A stretch of 64,000 bases of DNA from Methylobacterium platani. Lineage in GTDB: Bacteria > Pseudomonadota > Alphaproteobacteria > Rhizobiales > Beijerinckiaceae. Position numbers and translations under genes: made by a program. Positions 42,408 to 51,671 of the stretch are shown in pieces. How positions within the stretch are numbered: position 1 is the stretch's first letter; every line of letters starts with the position of its first letter. Location of the stretch: assembly GCF_001653715.1 (NCBI RefSeq), contig NZ_LWHQ01000022.1, forward strand, positions 120,751 to 184,750, given 5' to 3'. The notes below the pieces were generated by a model, which saw only the letters and a list, made by a program, of their open reading frames with translations, made no database searches and was not told where the DNA came from.

Positions 42408-43721
42408 ATGATCGAAGATACTCTCGCCCCGCTCGAGACCCCGGCCGCCCCCGCCATGCGCGAGGTGAAGCTGCAGGACCTCAAGTCGAAGACGCCGACC
42501 GAGCTGCTCGCCTTCGCCGAGGAGGTCGAGGTCGAGAACGCCTCGACCATGCGCAAGCAGGAGCTGATGTTCGCGATCCTGAAGCAGCTCGCTGCCAAGG
42601 ACGTCGAGATCATCGGCGCCGGCACGGTCGAGGTGCTGCAGGACGGCTTCGGCTTCCTGCGCTCCTCCGACTCGAACTACCTGCCGGGCCCGGACGACAT
42701 CTACATCTCGCCGACGCAGATCCGCCGCTTCGGCCTGCGCACCGGCGACACCGTCGAGGGCCCGATCCGCGGCCCGAAGGACGGCGAGCGCTACTTCGCG
42801 CTGCTCAAGGTCAACACGATCAATTTCGAGAACCCGGACAAGATCAAGCACAAGGTCCACTTCGACAACCTGACGCCGCTGTTCCCCACGCAGCGCTTCA
42901 AGCTCGAGCTGTCGGAGCCGACCCGCAAGGACTTCTCGCCCCGGATCATCGACATCGTCGCGCCGATCGGCAAGGGCCAGCGCGCCCTGATCGTGGCGCC
43001 GCCGCGCACCGGCAAGACGGTGCTGATGCAGAATATCGCCCAGTCGATCACCCTGAACCACCCCGAGTGCTACCTCATCGTGCTGCTCATCGACGAGCGG
43101 CCGGAGGAGGTCACCGACATGCAGCGCTCGGTGAAGGGCGAGGTGATCGCCTCGACCTTCGACGAGCCGGCGACCCGCCACGTCCAGGTCGCCGAGATGG
43201 TGATCGAGAAGGCCAAGCGCCTCGTCGAGCACGGCCGCGACGTCGTCATCCTGCTCGACTCGATCACCCGTCTCGGCCGCGCCTACAACACCGTGGTGCC
43301 GTCCTCCGGCAAGGTGCTGACCGGCGGCGTCGACGCCAACGCCCTGCAGCGGCCCAAGCGTTTCTTCGGCGCCGCCCGCAACATCGAGGAGGGCGGCTCG
43401 CTCACCATCATCGCCACCGCGCTGATCGATACCGGATCGCGCATGGACGAGGTGATCTTCGAGGAGTTCAAGGGCACCGGCAACTCCGAGATCATCCTGG
43501 ACCGCAAGGTCTCCGACAAGCGCATCTTCCCGGCGATCGACATCACCCGCTCCGGCACCCGCAAGGAGGAGCTGCTGGTCCCGCCGGACTCGCTCAAGAA
43601 GACCTACGTGCTGCGCCGCATCCTCAACCCGATGGGCGTCACCGACGCGATCGAGTTCCTGCTCGACAAGCTGCGCCAGACCAAGAGCAACGGCGACTTC
43701 TTCGACTCGATGAACACCTGA
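42408..43721 (+). CDS. rho: Transcription termination factor Rho
   Basis: A 437-residue Rho, the hexameric RNA helicase that terminates untranslated transcripts. N-terminal RNA-binding region begins [18 protein letters not shown]; the cold-shock-like primary site has [20 protein letters not shown]; the ATPase shows Walker [10 protein letters not shown] and Walker [17 protein letters not shown], the Q-loop [13 protein letters not shown] and R-loop [10 protein letters not shown]. Many relatives start at the second Met (42456, [10 protein letters not shown]); the 16-residue extension from 42408 is uncertain. A strong intrinsic terminator follows. Confidence 0.97.
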   Translation: MIEDTLAPLETPAAPAMREVKLQDLKSKTPTELLAFAEEVEVENASTMRKQELMFAILKQLAAKDVEIIGAGTVEVLQDGFGFLRSSDSNYLPGPDDIYISPTQIRRFGLRTGDTVEGPIRGPKDGERYFALLKVNTINFENPDKIKHKVHFDNLTPLFPTQRFKLELSEPTRKDFSPRIIDIVAPIGKGQRALIVAPPRTGKTVLMQNIAQSITLNHPECYLIVLLIDERPEEVTDMQRSVKGEVIASTFDEPATRHVQVAEMVIEKAKRLVEHGRDVVILLDSITRLGRAYNTVVPSSGKVLTGGVDANALQRPKRFFGAARNIEEGGSLTIIATALIDTGSRMDEVIFEEFKGTGNSEIILDRKVSDKRIFPAIDITRSGTRKEELLVPPDSLKKTYVLRRILNPMGVTDAIEFLLDKLRQTKSNGDFFDSMNT

Positions 43722-43756
43722 CGCGACCGGCTCGTCGCGAGTGCTGCACGATGCGC

Positions 43757-43786
43757 GGCGCCCCGGGAGGGGCGCCGTTTTCGTTT
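43757..43786 (+). terminator. Intrinsic terminator after rho
   Basis: Stem GGCGCCCC-GGGA-GGGGCGCC (43757-43776) is followed by GTTTTCGTTT, a proper GC-rich hairpin plus T-rich tract. It lies 36 bases after the rho stop. The rest of the 336-base gap up to mnmE (43787-44057) has no gene that I can support. Confidence 0.85.
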
Positions 43787-44057
43787 CGGCGAAGGTCTCC
43801 GGTCGTCGGGTGATCGGGGCAGCGACGCTTGCGCCCGGCGTCGCGTCGACGATGGTGATTGTCGGCGGCGTAACGGCACCTGCGAGCCGGCGGCCTGCGC
43901 CGGCCCGGCCGTCCCACCCTCCCCCGCTCGCGGTTCCCGGTGGTCGACGCGCGGCGCGCCCGATCCGTTCGCGCCGGCGCCGGATCGTGCTAGCCCGGTC
44001 GCCGCGAGGCGCGGTTCGTCGCGGTTCGCCCGTTCCCTCCCCTCGCGACGCGACCCG

Positions 44058-45368
44058 ATGCTCCCTTCCGACACCATCTACGCCCCTGCCACCGGGTTCG
44101 GCCGAACCGCCGTCTCGGTCATCCGCCTCAGCGGTCCGCAGGCCGGCCCGGCCCTGTCGGCGCTGATCCGGGCGCCGCTGCCGGCGGCTCGGCGATTGTC
44201 GCTGCGCACCCTGCGCGAGCCGGCGACGGGAGACATCCTCGATCACGCCCTGGTAGCCTGGTTGCCGGGCCCCGGCACCGCCACGGGCGAGGACATGGCG
44301 GAACTGCATTGCCACGGCGGTCCGGCGGTGCGGGCGGCCGTGCTGCGCAGCCTCGGGGCGATGCCCGGCCTCGCGCCGGCCGAGCCCGGAGCCTTCACCC
44401 GCCGGGCCTTCCTCAACGGCCGCATGGACCTGACCGCGGTCGAGGGACTCGCCGACCTGATCGACGCCGAGACCGAGGCGCAAAGGCGGCAGGCGGTGCG
44501 CCAGCTCGACGGCGCCCTCGGCCGGGCCGTCGAGGGCTGGCGCGACGCCCTCCTCGACGTGCTCGCCGGGACCGAGGCCGCCCTCGACTTCGCCGACGAA
44601 GGCGACGTCGACGACGAGGCGTTGAGCGAGGCCGGTCGTGCCGCGTCGTCCCGCGTGCGCGATGCGATCCGCGCCGCCCTCGCCGACGGCCGCCGGGGCG
44701 AGCGCCTGCGCGACGGGTTCACCGTGGTGCTCGCCGGTGCGCCGAATGCCGGCAAGTCGACCCTGCTCAACGCGCTCGCCCGGCGCGACGCCGCGATCGT
44801 CTCGGCGATCCCCGGAACGACGCGGGACGCGATCGAGGTACGCTGCGACCTCGGTGGGCTGCCGGTCCTGCTGGTCGACACGGCGGGCCTGCGCGACGGC
44901 ACCGACGCGATCGAGGCCGAGGGTGTGGCGCGCAGCCGTCGGCGCATGGCCCAGGCCGATCTGGTTCTGTGGCTGCGCGAGCCCGGCGGTACGGCGCCCC
45001 CTCCCCTGTCCGTCCCGGTCCTCACCATCGCCACGAAGGCCGATCTGCCGGGCCCGGCCTCGGCCGACGGCATCGCCATCTCGGCGTCGTCCGGGCTCGG
45101 GCTCGACCGGCTTCTCGCCGAGATCGAGCGGCAGGCCGAGATCGGCCTCGGCGCCGGCGACGCGCTGATCACCCGCGAGCGCCAGCGTCTCGCCCTCGAA
45201 CGCTGCCTCCATCACCTCGACCGGGTCGATGGGGGAGCCGGTCTCCCGGCGGAACTGGTAGCCGAGGATCTCCGTCTCGCCGTGCGCGCCCTCGGCGAGG
45301 TGGCCGGTCGCGTCGGGGTCGAGGAGATGCTGGATCGGCTGTTCTCGAGCTTCTGCATCGGCAAGTAG
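44058..45368 (+). CDS. mnmE: tRNA modification GTPase MnmE
   Basis: A 436-residue MnmE, the GTPase that with MnmG installs the (carboxymethyl)aminomethyl group on wobble uridine 34. N-terminal folate-binding region (YAPATGFGRTAVSVIRLSG), helical domain, and an inserted G domain (~215-360) with GAPNAGKST, DTAGLRD and TKAD are visible, and the essential C-terminal FCIGK with its catalytic Cys ends the protein. It is slightly shorter than the E. coli protein. Partner mnmG follows after an 87-base gap containing a parS site. Confidence 0.96.
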   Translation: MLPSDTIYAPATGFGRTAVSVIRLSGPQAGPALSALIRAPLPAARRLSLRTLREPATGDILDHALVAWLPGPGTATGEDMAELHCHGGPAVRAAVLRSLGAMPGLAPAEPGAFTRRAFLNGRMDLTAVEGLADLIDAETEAQRRQAVRQLDGALGRAVEGWRDALLDVLAGTEAALDFADEGDVDDEALSEAGRAASSRVRDAIRAALADGRRGERLRDGFTVVLAGAPNAGKSTLLNALARRDAAIVSAIPGTTRDAIEVRCDLGGLPVLLVDTAGLRDGTDAIEAEGVARSRRRMAQADLVLWLREPGGTAPPPLSVPVLTIATKADLPGPASADGIAISASSGLGLDRLLAEIERQAEIGLGAGDALITRERQRLALERCLHHLDRVDGGAGLPAELVAEDLRLAVRALGEVAGRVGVEEMLDRLFSSFCIGK

Positions 45369-45384
45369 GTGGCGGCTCCGCGGT

Positions 45385-45400
45385 GTTTTCACGTGAAACG
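45385..45400. promoter_or_regulatory. Putative parS site 2
   Basis: GTTTTCACGTGAAACG matches the parS consensus at 13 of 16 positions and keeps the central TCACGTGA. It lies in the mnmE-mnmG gap, 2.6 kb from parA, and is identical to the site at 52414-52429. Confidence 0.75.
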
Positions 45401-45455
45401 CCGACGAACCCGACGACGCGATTGACGCCGCCGCCGCTCACCCCCTAATCACCTC

Positions 45456-47342
45456 ATGCTCTCTGACGATTCCTCCCCCTTCGACGTGATCGTCGTCGGC
45501 GGCGGGCACGCGGGCGCGGAGGCCGCCGCGGCCGCCGCGCGCTACGGCGTCCGCACCGCCCTCGTGACCCACCGCCGCGATACGCTCGGGGCGATGTCCT
45601 GCAACCCGGCGATCGGCGGCCTCGGCAAGGGCCACCTCGTGCGCGAGGTCGACGCCCTCGACGGATTGATGGCCCGGGTGGCCGACCGCGCCGGTATCCA
45701 GTTCCGGTTGCTGAACCGCCGCAAGGGCCCGGCCGTCCGCGGACCGCGCAGCCAGGCCGACCGCAAGCTCTACGCCCGGGCGATGCAGGAGGCGCTCGCC
45801 ACGACGCCGAACCTGACGATCGTCGAGGGTGAGGTGGCGGACCTGACGATCCGCGACGGGCGGATCGCCGGCGCGGTCCTGGCCGACGGACGTGCCCTGC
45901 CCTGCCGTGCCGCGGTGCTGACCACCGGCACGTTCCTGCGCGGTCTGATCCATATCGGCGACGTCACGACGCCGGCGGGCCGCATGGGCGAAGGCCCGGC
46001 CCTCGGATTGTCGGCGACCCTCGACCGGCACGGCTTCGCCCTCGGCCGGCTCAAGACCGGCACGCCGCCGCGGCTCGACGGCCGCACCATCGACTGGCAC
46101 GGGATCGACAAGCAGGCGGCCGACGACGAGCCGGTGCCGTTCTCGACCCTGACCGAGCGGATCACCACCCCCCAGGTCGAGTGCGGCATCACCCGGACCG
46201 GTCCGGCCGCCCACGCGCTGATCCGCGCCAACCTGCACCGCTCGGCGATGTATTCCGGCGGCATCAGCAGCCGCGGGCCGCGCTACTGCCCGTCGATCGA
46301 GGACAAGGTGGTGCGCTTCGGCGACCGCGACGGCCACCAGATCTTCCTGGAGCCGGAAGGCCTCGACGATCCGACCGTCTACCCGAACGGCATCTCGACC
46401 TCGCTCCCGGAGGACGTGCAGCACGGTCTCGTCCGTCTGCTGCCCGGCTGCGCGCGCGCAGCGATCCTGCGCCCGGGCTACGCCATCGAGTACGATTACG
46501 TCGACCCGCGCGAGCTCGACCCGACGCTGCAGACCCGCCGCATCGCCGGCCTGTTCCTGGCCGGCCAGATCAACGGCACCACCGGCTACGAGGAGGCGGC
46601 CGGCCAGGGGCTGGTCGCGGGGCTCAACGCGGCGCGCCTCGCCGGAGCGGCCGAGCTCGCGGTGTTCGACCGCGCCGAGTCCTATCTCGGCGTGATGATC
46701 GACGACCTCGTCACCCACGGGGTCAGCGAGCCCTATCGCATGTTCACGTCGCGCTCCGAGTACCGGCTGAGCCTGCGGGTCGACAATGCCGACGAGCGCC
46801 TGACCGGCCGCGGCCTCGCCCTCGGCTGCGTGTCCGCGATCCGCGCGGCGCATGATGCTGCGCGCCGCAGGGCCCTGTCCGAGGCGCGGCAGCGGCTCGA
46901 CGGCTTGAGCCTGACGCCGACCGAGGCCCAGCGCCACGGCATCGCCCTTAACCGCGACGGCATCCGGCGCTCGGCATTCCAGCTCCTCTCCCACCCGGAG
47001 ATCGGCTGGGACCGGCTCGCCGCGGTCTGGCCCGAGCTGGGGACGATCCCCCCTGCCCTCGCCGACCGGCTGTGCACCGACGCGACCTACGCCGTCTATC
47101 TCGACCGGCAGCGGGCCGACATCGCGTCGTTCCGGCGCGACGAGGCGGTTGCGTTGCCGGCCCTGCTTGATTACGGCAGCATCGCCGGGCTCTCCAACGA
47201 GCTGCGGCTGAAGCTGGATACGGTCCGTCCTCTCACCCTCGGACAGGCAGCCCGCATCGAGGGCGTGACGCCGGCCGCCCTCACCCTCCTGGCGGCCCAT
47301 GCGCGCCGCGGTGCTTCCGTGCAGCAGGTTCCTGCGGAATGA
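45456..47342 (+). CDS. mnmG: tRNA uridine-5-carboxymethylaminomethyl modification enzyme MnmG
   Basis: A 628-residue FAD protein (GidA), partner of MnmE. FAD motif [21 protein letters not shown] is at the N-terminus, the conserved [24 protein letters not shown] follows, as do [12 protein letters not shown] and [17 protein letters not shown], and a C-terminal helical domain recognises MnmE and tRNA. Length is standard. Overlaps rsmG by 4 bases. Confidence 0.97.
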   Translation: MLSDDSSPFDVIVVGGGHAGAEAAAAAARYGVRTALVTHRRDTLGAMSCNPAIGGLGKGHLVREVDALDGLMARVADRAGIQFRLLNRRKGPAVRGPRSQADRKLYARAMQEALATTPNLTIVEGEVADLTIRDGRIAGAVLADGRALPCRAAVLTTGTFLRGLIHIGDVTTPAGRMGEGPALGLSATLDRHGFALGRLKTGTPPRLDGRTIDWHGIDKQAADDEPVPFSTLTERITTPQVECGITRTGPAAHALIRANLHRSAMYSGGISSRGPRYCPSIEDKVVRFGDRDGHQIFLEPEGLDDPTVYPNGISTSLPEDVQHGLVRLLPGCARAAILRPGYAIEYDYVDPRELDPTLQTRRIAGLFLAGQINGTTGYEEAAGQGLVAGLNAARLAGAAELAVFDRAESYLGVMIDDLVTHGVSEPYRMFTSRSEYRLSLRVDNADERLTGRGLALGCVSAIRAAHDAARRRALSEARQRLDGLSLTPTEAQRHGIALNRDGIRRSAFQLLSHPEIGWDRLAAVWPELGTIPPALADRLCTDATYAVYLDRQRADIASFRRDEAVALPALLDYGSIAGLSNELRLKLDTVRPLTLGQAARIEGVTPAALTLLAAHARRGASVQQVPAE

Positions 47343-47995
47343 CGATGCATGCCTCCGGCTCGAGGGCCGTCTCCCGCGATATCGTCCTGCGCGAGGCCGG
47401 CGTTTCACGTGAAACAGCGGCGGCTCTCGATCTCTACGTCGCCCAGCTCACCCGCTGGCAATCGATCAAGAACCTCGTCGGCCCCTCGACCCTGGCCGAT
47501 GTGTGGAGCCGCCACATCGCCGATTCGCTGCAGCTCCTGGCCCTCGCGCCGCAGGCCACGCGCTGGCTCGATCTCGGCAGCGGCGCCGGCATCCCGGGCC
47601 TGATCCTGGCGATCGCCGGGCGCGAGCGACCGGGCTTCCACGTCGATCTCGTCGAGAGCAACGGCCGCAAGGGCGCCTTCCTGCAGGAGACGGTTCGCCT
47701 CACCGGTGCTCCGGCCCGGATCCACGTCGCCCGGATCGAGACGGTGATCGCGCGCTTCGCTGATTCGCAGATCGTGACGGCCCGGGCCCTCGCGCCGCTG
47801 TCGCAGCTCCTCGCCTGGACCGAACCGCTGTTGAAAAACGGCGCCAGCGGACTTTTTCCGAAAGGGCGTGATGTCTTAACCGAATTGACGGAGGCGGGGG
47901 AAAGGTGGAAGTTCGACGCGGATCTGATCCCGAGCCGGACCGATTCTGAAGCCAGAATCGTCCGCGTCTCCAGCGTGAGCGGCCTTCTCCCATGA
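47339..47995 (+). CDS. rsmG: 16S rRNA (guanine527-N7)-methyltransferase RsmG
   Basis: A 218-residue RsmG (GidB), which methylates G527 of 16S rRNA using S-adenosylmethionine. The SAM-binding motif [17 protein letters not shown] begins near residue 75, with [21 protein letters not shown] before it. The ATG overlaps the mnmG stop. Codons 21-26 carry a strong parS site, so the coding sequence has been constrained to contain it. Overlaps parA by 4 bases. Confidence 0.96.
   Translation: MTMHASGSRAVSRDIVLREAGVSRETAAALDLYVAQLTRWQSIKNLVGPSTLADVWSRHIADSLQLLALAPQATRWLDLGSGAGIPGLILAIAGRERPGFHVDLVESNGRKGAFLQETVRLTGAPARIHVARIETVIARFADSQIVTARALAPLSQLLAWTEPLLKNGASGLFPKGRDVLTELTEAGERWKFDADLIPSRTDSEARIVRVSSVSGLLP
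47401..47416. promoter_or_regulatory. Putative parS site 3 (best match)
   Basis: CGTTTCACGTGAAACA matches the parS consensus at 15 of 16 positions, including the whole core GTTTCACGTGAAAC. It is inside the start of rsmG, 0.6 kb before parA, a location also seen for parS in other bacteria. Confidence 0.88.
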
Positions 47996-48840
47996 TCGCG
48001 GACCCCCAAGCGGCACAGGCGAGCGATAGCCCGCGGCCCCTGCGCATCATCGCGCTCGCCAACCAGAAGGGCGGCGTCGGCAAGACCACGACGGCGATCA
48101 ACCTCGGCACGGCGCTGGCGGCGATCGGCGAGCACGTGCTGATCGTCGACCTCGACCCGCAGGGCAACGCCTCGACCGGTCTCGGCATCGATCGGCGCCA
48201 GCGCCGGCTCTCGACCTACGACGTGCTCGCCGGGGAGGCGACGCTCGCCGAGGCGGTGCAGGTCACGGTCGTACCGCGCCTGTCCCTCGTCCCCTCGACC
48301 ATGGACCTCCTCGGCCTCGAGATGGCGATGGCGAGCGCGCCCGACCGGGCCCAGCGCCTGCGTCGCGCGCTCGAGCCCCTCGACCGCGGCGAGATGCCGG
48401 AGGACCAGCGCTACACCTACGTGCTGATCGACTGCCCGCCCTCGCTCAACCTGCTGACCCTCAACGCGCTCGCCGCCGCCCACGCGGTGCTGGTGCCGCT
48501 GCAATGCGAGTTCTTCGCGCTGGAGGGACTGAGCCAGCTCCTGCGCACGGTCGAGCAGGTCAAGGGCGCCCTCAATCCGCGCCTGGCGATCCAGGGCGTG
48601 GTGCTGACGATGTTCGACCCGCGCAACAACCTGTCGGCGCAGGTGGTGGCCGACGTGCGCGAGTTCATGGGCGACAAGGTCTACGAGACCATGATCCCCC
48701 GCAACGTCCGCGTCTCCGAGGCGCCGTCGCACGGCAAGCCCGTGCTGCTCTACGATCTCAAATGCGCCGGCTCGCAGGCCTACCTGCGGCTCGCCTCCGA
48801 GGTCATCCAACGTGAAGGCCGCCTGCCGGCCGCCGCCTGA
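47992..48840 (+). CDS. parA: Chromosome partitioning ATPase ParA
   Basis: A 282-residue ParA/Soj. The deviant Walker A KGGVGKTT is at about residues 26-33, followed by IVDLDPQGNASTGLG and the Walker B-like VLIDCPPSLNLLTLNAL. It binds DNA non-specifically as an ATP dimer and pulls ParB-parS complexes. An N-terminal extension of about 20 residues precedes the Walker motif. It overlaps rsmG by 4 bases and is followed by parB after 23 bases. Confidence 0.97.
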   Translation: MIADPQAAQASDSPRPLRIIALANQKGGVGKTTTAINLGTALAAIGEHVLIVDLDPQGNASTGLGIDRRQRRLSTYDVLAGEATLAEAVQVTVVPRLSLVPSTMDLLGLEMAMASAPDRAQRLRRALEPLDRGEMPEDQRYTYVLIDCPPSLNLLTLNALAAAHAVLVPLQCEFFALEGLSQLLRTVEQVKGALNPRLAIQGVVLTMFDPRNNLSAQVVADVREFMGDKVYETMIPRNVRVSEAPSHGKPVLLYDLKCAGSQAYLRLASEVIQREGRLPAAA

Positions 48841-48863
48841 ACCGCTAGGGAGTCGATGAGAGG

Positions 48864-49772
48864 ATGAAGGGCATGGCGGAGGAGGGAGCGCGGCCGCGCC
48901 TCGGGCGGGGTCTCGCGGCGCTGATCGGCGATTTCGGCGAGGAGACCCCGGCTGCCGTCCCCGAGAAGGCCAAGGCCGGCCAGCGGCGCGTGCCGATCGA
49001 GTTCCTGCGGCCGAACCCGCGCAACCCGCGCCGCACCTTCGCCGAGACCGAGCTCGAGGAGCTGTCGGCCTCGATCCGCACCCGCGGGGTGATCCAGCCG
49101 ATCGTCGTCCGGGCTCTGGCCAACCTGCCGGATGCGTTCGAGATCGTCGCTGGCGAGCGGCGCTGGCGGGCGGCGCAGCGGGCCGGCCTGCACGACGTGC
49201 CCGTCGTGACGGTCGAGATCGACGACCGCACCTCGCTCGAATACGCGATCCTCGAGAACGTCCAGCGCGCCGACCTCAACGCCATCGAGGAGGCGGCGGG
49301 CTACGAGCGGCTGATGAGCGAGTTCCGCTACACCCAGACCGAGCTCGCCGAGATCATCGGCAAGAGCCGCAGCCACCTCGCCAACACCCTGCGCCTGCTC
49401 CAGCTGCCGCCGGGCGTGCAGAACCACGTCGTCGCCGGCGCGCTCACGGCGGGCCACGCGCGGGCGCTCCTCGCCGTCAAGGATCCGGAGGGCGTCGCCC
49501 GCCGGGTGATCGAGGACGGCCTGACGGTGCGCGAGGTCGAGTCGCTCGCCGCCGGCGAGCAGACCGGCAGCGGGCCGCGTCCGGGCCGGCCGCGCAAGGC
49601 CGCGATCGAGAAGGACGCCGACACCCGCGCCCTCGAGCGGCGCCTGGAGGATGTCCTCGGCGTCGTGGTGTCGATCGAGGCCAAGGGCGGGGGCGGCGAG
49701 GTGCGCCTGCGCTATGCAAGCCTGGACCAGCTCGACGGCCTGTGCCGCCGGCTGGAGATGCACGGCGAGTAG
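48864..49772 (+). CDS. parB: Chromosome partitioning protein ParB
   Basis: A 302-residue ParB/Spo0J. N-terminal RPRLGRGLAALIGD is the ParA-interaction motif. The CTP-binding region follows (NPRNPRRTF, then GERRWRAAQRAG). A helix-turn-helix (YTQTELAEIIGKSRSHLANTL, ~155-175) reads parS, and a C-terminal dimerisation domain ends in RRLEMHGE. It spreads on DNA as a CTP-gated clamp. Four parS-like sites lie within 11 kb. Confidence 0.97.
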   Translation: MKGMAEEGARPRLGRGLAALIGDFGEETPAAVPEKAKAGQRRVPIEFLRPNPRNPRRTFAETELEELSASIRTRGVIQPIVVRALANLPDAFEIVAGERRWRAAQRAGLHDVPVVTVEIDDRTSLEYAILENVQRADLNAIEEAAGYERLMSEFRYTQTELAEIIGKSRSHLANTLRLLQLPPGVQNHVVAGALTAGHARALLAVKDPEGVARRVIEDGLTVREVESLAAGEQTGSGPRPGRPRKAAIEKDADTRALERRLEDVLGVVVSIEAKGGGGEVRLRYASLDQLDGLCRRLEMHGE

Positions 49773-49801
49773 CCGGCCAATGCGAGGGGAGGGCGGGGCC
49801 G

Positions 49802-50830
49802 TCAGCCCCGCCGCGCCGCCTCGCTGGCGAGCCGCAGGAACAGATCGGCCGCCACGGCGTGCGAGAACGCGCCGCCGGCCCGGCGAGCGGCGAGCACCGC
49901 CTCCTGCAGCAGCGTGACCGCCCGGCGCAGCGAGGCCGGGCTCCAGCGGGCGAGCTGGGTCTCGACGATCCGCTGGCGGCGGAAATGCAGGCCGCGCCAG
50001 CCCGCCACCATCGCGGCCGGGCTCTTGCCGTCGCCGTCGAGGCGGGTGGCGAGCAGCGTGAGGGCGTGGCGCAACGCGCTGCCGAGCATCACCGAGGCGT
50101 CCATCCCCTCGATCTGGAAGCGGCGGTAGCTGCGCTCGGTCTCGGCGATCCGGCCCGCGAAGGCCGCGTCGATGAGCGCGTTGAGCATCGATCCTGACAC
50201 GTCGCTGCCGATCGCCTCGACGTCGTCGATCCCGACCTCTCCCTGGCCGCGAGCGTAGAGGGCGAGCTTCTCGATCTCGCCGAGGCTCGCCCGCCGGTCG
50301 CCGCCGAGCCCGCTCGCGAGAAGGTCGCGCGCCTCGCGGGTGATGCGCAGACCGTCGGCCCGAAGCGTCCGCTCGATCAGGTCGGCCAGGGTTCCGGCAT
50401 CGTCGGGATAGCAGGGAATCGCCAGCGCCCGGGGCGAGCGCTCGCAGATCACCCGCAAGGGGGCCGACTTGGCGAGATCGCCGGCCTCGACCACGATCCG
50501 CGTGTCGGCGCCCTCCTGCTTGAGGGCGGCGTCGACCGCCGGCGCGTAGTTGCGGCTGCCCGGGCGGACCCAGACCGCCCGTTTGCCGCCGAACAGCCCG
50601 ACCGTGCCGGCCTCGTCGACGAGGCGGCCGGGATCGCTCGCCAGCACGTCGCCGTCGAGCTTGACCAACGCGAAGGGGTCGGCGGGATCGTCCACCGCCT
50701 TCTCGGCGAGCAGACGCGCGCGCTCGGCGACGAGGCCGGTATCGGGCCCGTAGACGAGGATCACGGCGATGCGCGGATCGGGGCCGCGCCGCAGCAGCCC
50801 CTCGACCTCGCCGGCCTTGACGGCGGTCAT
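49802..50830 (-). CDS. holA: DNA polymerase III delta subunit
   Basis: A 342-residue HolA, the clamp-loader subunit that opens the beta clamp. It is recognised by the N-terminal VKAGEVEGLLRRG and VILVYGPDTGLVAERARLL, LVKLDGDVLASDPGRLVDEA and the C-terminal collar domain ending FLRLASEAARRG. The start at 50830 is taken rather than upstream Met codons because it matches the family start. It is convergent with parB, 29 bases apart, and downstream of lptE on the minus strand. Confidence 0.92.
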   Translation of the reverse strand: MTAVKAGEVEGLLRRGPDPRIAVILVYGPDTGLVAERARLLAEKAVDDPADPFALVKLDGDVLASDPGRLVDEAGTVGLFGGKRAVWVRPGSRNYAPAVDAALKQEGADTRIVVEAGDLAKSAPLRVICERSPRALAIPCYPDDAGTLADLIERTLRADGLRITREARDLLASGLGGDRRASLGEIEKLALYARGQGEVGIDDVEAIGSDVSGSMLNALIDAAFAGRIAETERSYRRFQIEGMDASVMLGSALRHALTLLATRLDGDGKSPAAMVAGWRGLHFRRQRIVETQLARWSPASLRRAVTLLQEAVLAARRAGGAFSHAVAADLFLRLASEAARRG

Positions 50831-50879
50831 CGCAAGCCTCCCGCGGTCATCCATAGGCCTCCGGCGGTCATGGCCGCGC

Positions 50880-51416
50880 TCAGGGCTGGGTCGCCAGGAT
50901 CGCGGCGACCCGGGTCTTGATCTGGTCGGAGAGCAGCTTGGCCAGCCGGATCTCGGCATCGCGGGCGGCGCGCAGGCTGGCGAAGCGCTGGGCCGAGCGG
51001 TCGTAGGTGGCGGTGCCCTGGGCGACGCCCTCGGTCACGACACGGTCGCCGACCAAGGTCTGGACCTTGTAGGCGGCGGTGCCGACCAGCGTCGCCGCCT
51101 CGGCCCGGCCGGTGATCGAGCTGACGATCGGCGTCTGTACCGATTCGCTCGCCGTCAGCGTCAGGCGGTACTTCTTCTCCGAGGGCTGGCCCGATCCGTC
51201 GAGGTCGAAGACCAGCTCGCTGCGCAGGTAATGGCCGAGGCGCTCCTGGCCCTGCGCGGTCTTCGCCGGATCGACCTGGATCGAGGCGAGCACCGCGCTC
51301 AACGGCGCGCCGGAGGCGGTCGGTCCGTAGAGCGGCCGGAAGCAGGCCGAGAGGCCGAGCGCCAGGGTGGCGACGAGAGTGAGGTTCCGCGCCGTCTTCG
51401 CCGTGCTGCCTGCCAT
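50880..51416 (-). CDS. lptE: LPS-assembly lipoprotein LptE
   Basis: A 178-residue lipoprotein. The signal peptide (NLTLVATLALGLSAC) ends in a lipobox with the lipidated Cys near residue 25, followed by FRPLYGPTASGA, typical of alphaproteobacterial LptE. It forms the plug of the LptD outer-membrane channel that inserts lipopolysaccharide. The conserved order leuS-lptE-holA supports the call even though sequence conservation in the family is low. An upstream in-frame ATG at 51491 would place residues before the signal peptide. Confidence 0.9.
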   Translation of the reverse strand: MAGSTAKTARNLTLVATLALGLSACFRPLYGPTASGAPLSAVLASIQVDPAKTAQGQERLGHYLRSELVFDLDGSGQPSEKKYRLTLTASESVQTPIVSSITGRAEAATLVGTAAYKVQTLVGDRVVTEGVAQGTATYDRSAQRFASLRAARDAEIRLAKLLSDQIKTRVAAILATQP

Positions 51417-51618
51417 GAAGGTCCGTCCTGCCACCGCTTGCCTCGTGACCGCTACGCTGACGCGGTTACCGCTCCGCTGAAGTCCTGCCAAGGGGGCATG
51501 TCGATGCCTCTCGGCCGCGCCCCCCGGGCCCTCAGGATAGGGACGAGGCTCTAAAGAATCTCTGCGGCGACAGCAGGGCCGGAGCTTGGAGATCGGTGAA
51601 AATCGGGGATGAACGCGA

Positions 51619-51650
51619 AGGACCCGGCGATCGTCAGATCGCCGGGTCCT
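51619..51650 (-). terminator. Hairpin downstream of leuS
   Basis: AGGACCCGGCGATC pairs exactly with 51637-51650 around the loop GTCA, a 14-base stem 21 bases after the leuS stop. Read on the minus strand it is followed by only a short T-containing stretch (TTCGCGTTC), so termination may be partial, leaving some readthrough into lptE-holA. Confidence 0.65.
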
Positions 51651-51671
51651 CGGGGCTTACGGAGTGGCCGG

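Noticed and set aside
42153..45392. A 1,079-codon minus-strand frame opposite rho and mnmE
   Set aside because: It is antisense to two well-supported genes and is an artefact of high GC content; no protein motif is recognisable.
45438..47408. A 656-codon minus-strand frame opposite mnmG
   Set aside because: Shadow of mnmG with low-complexity Arg/Gly/Ala sequence.
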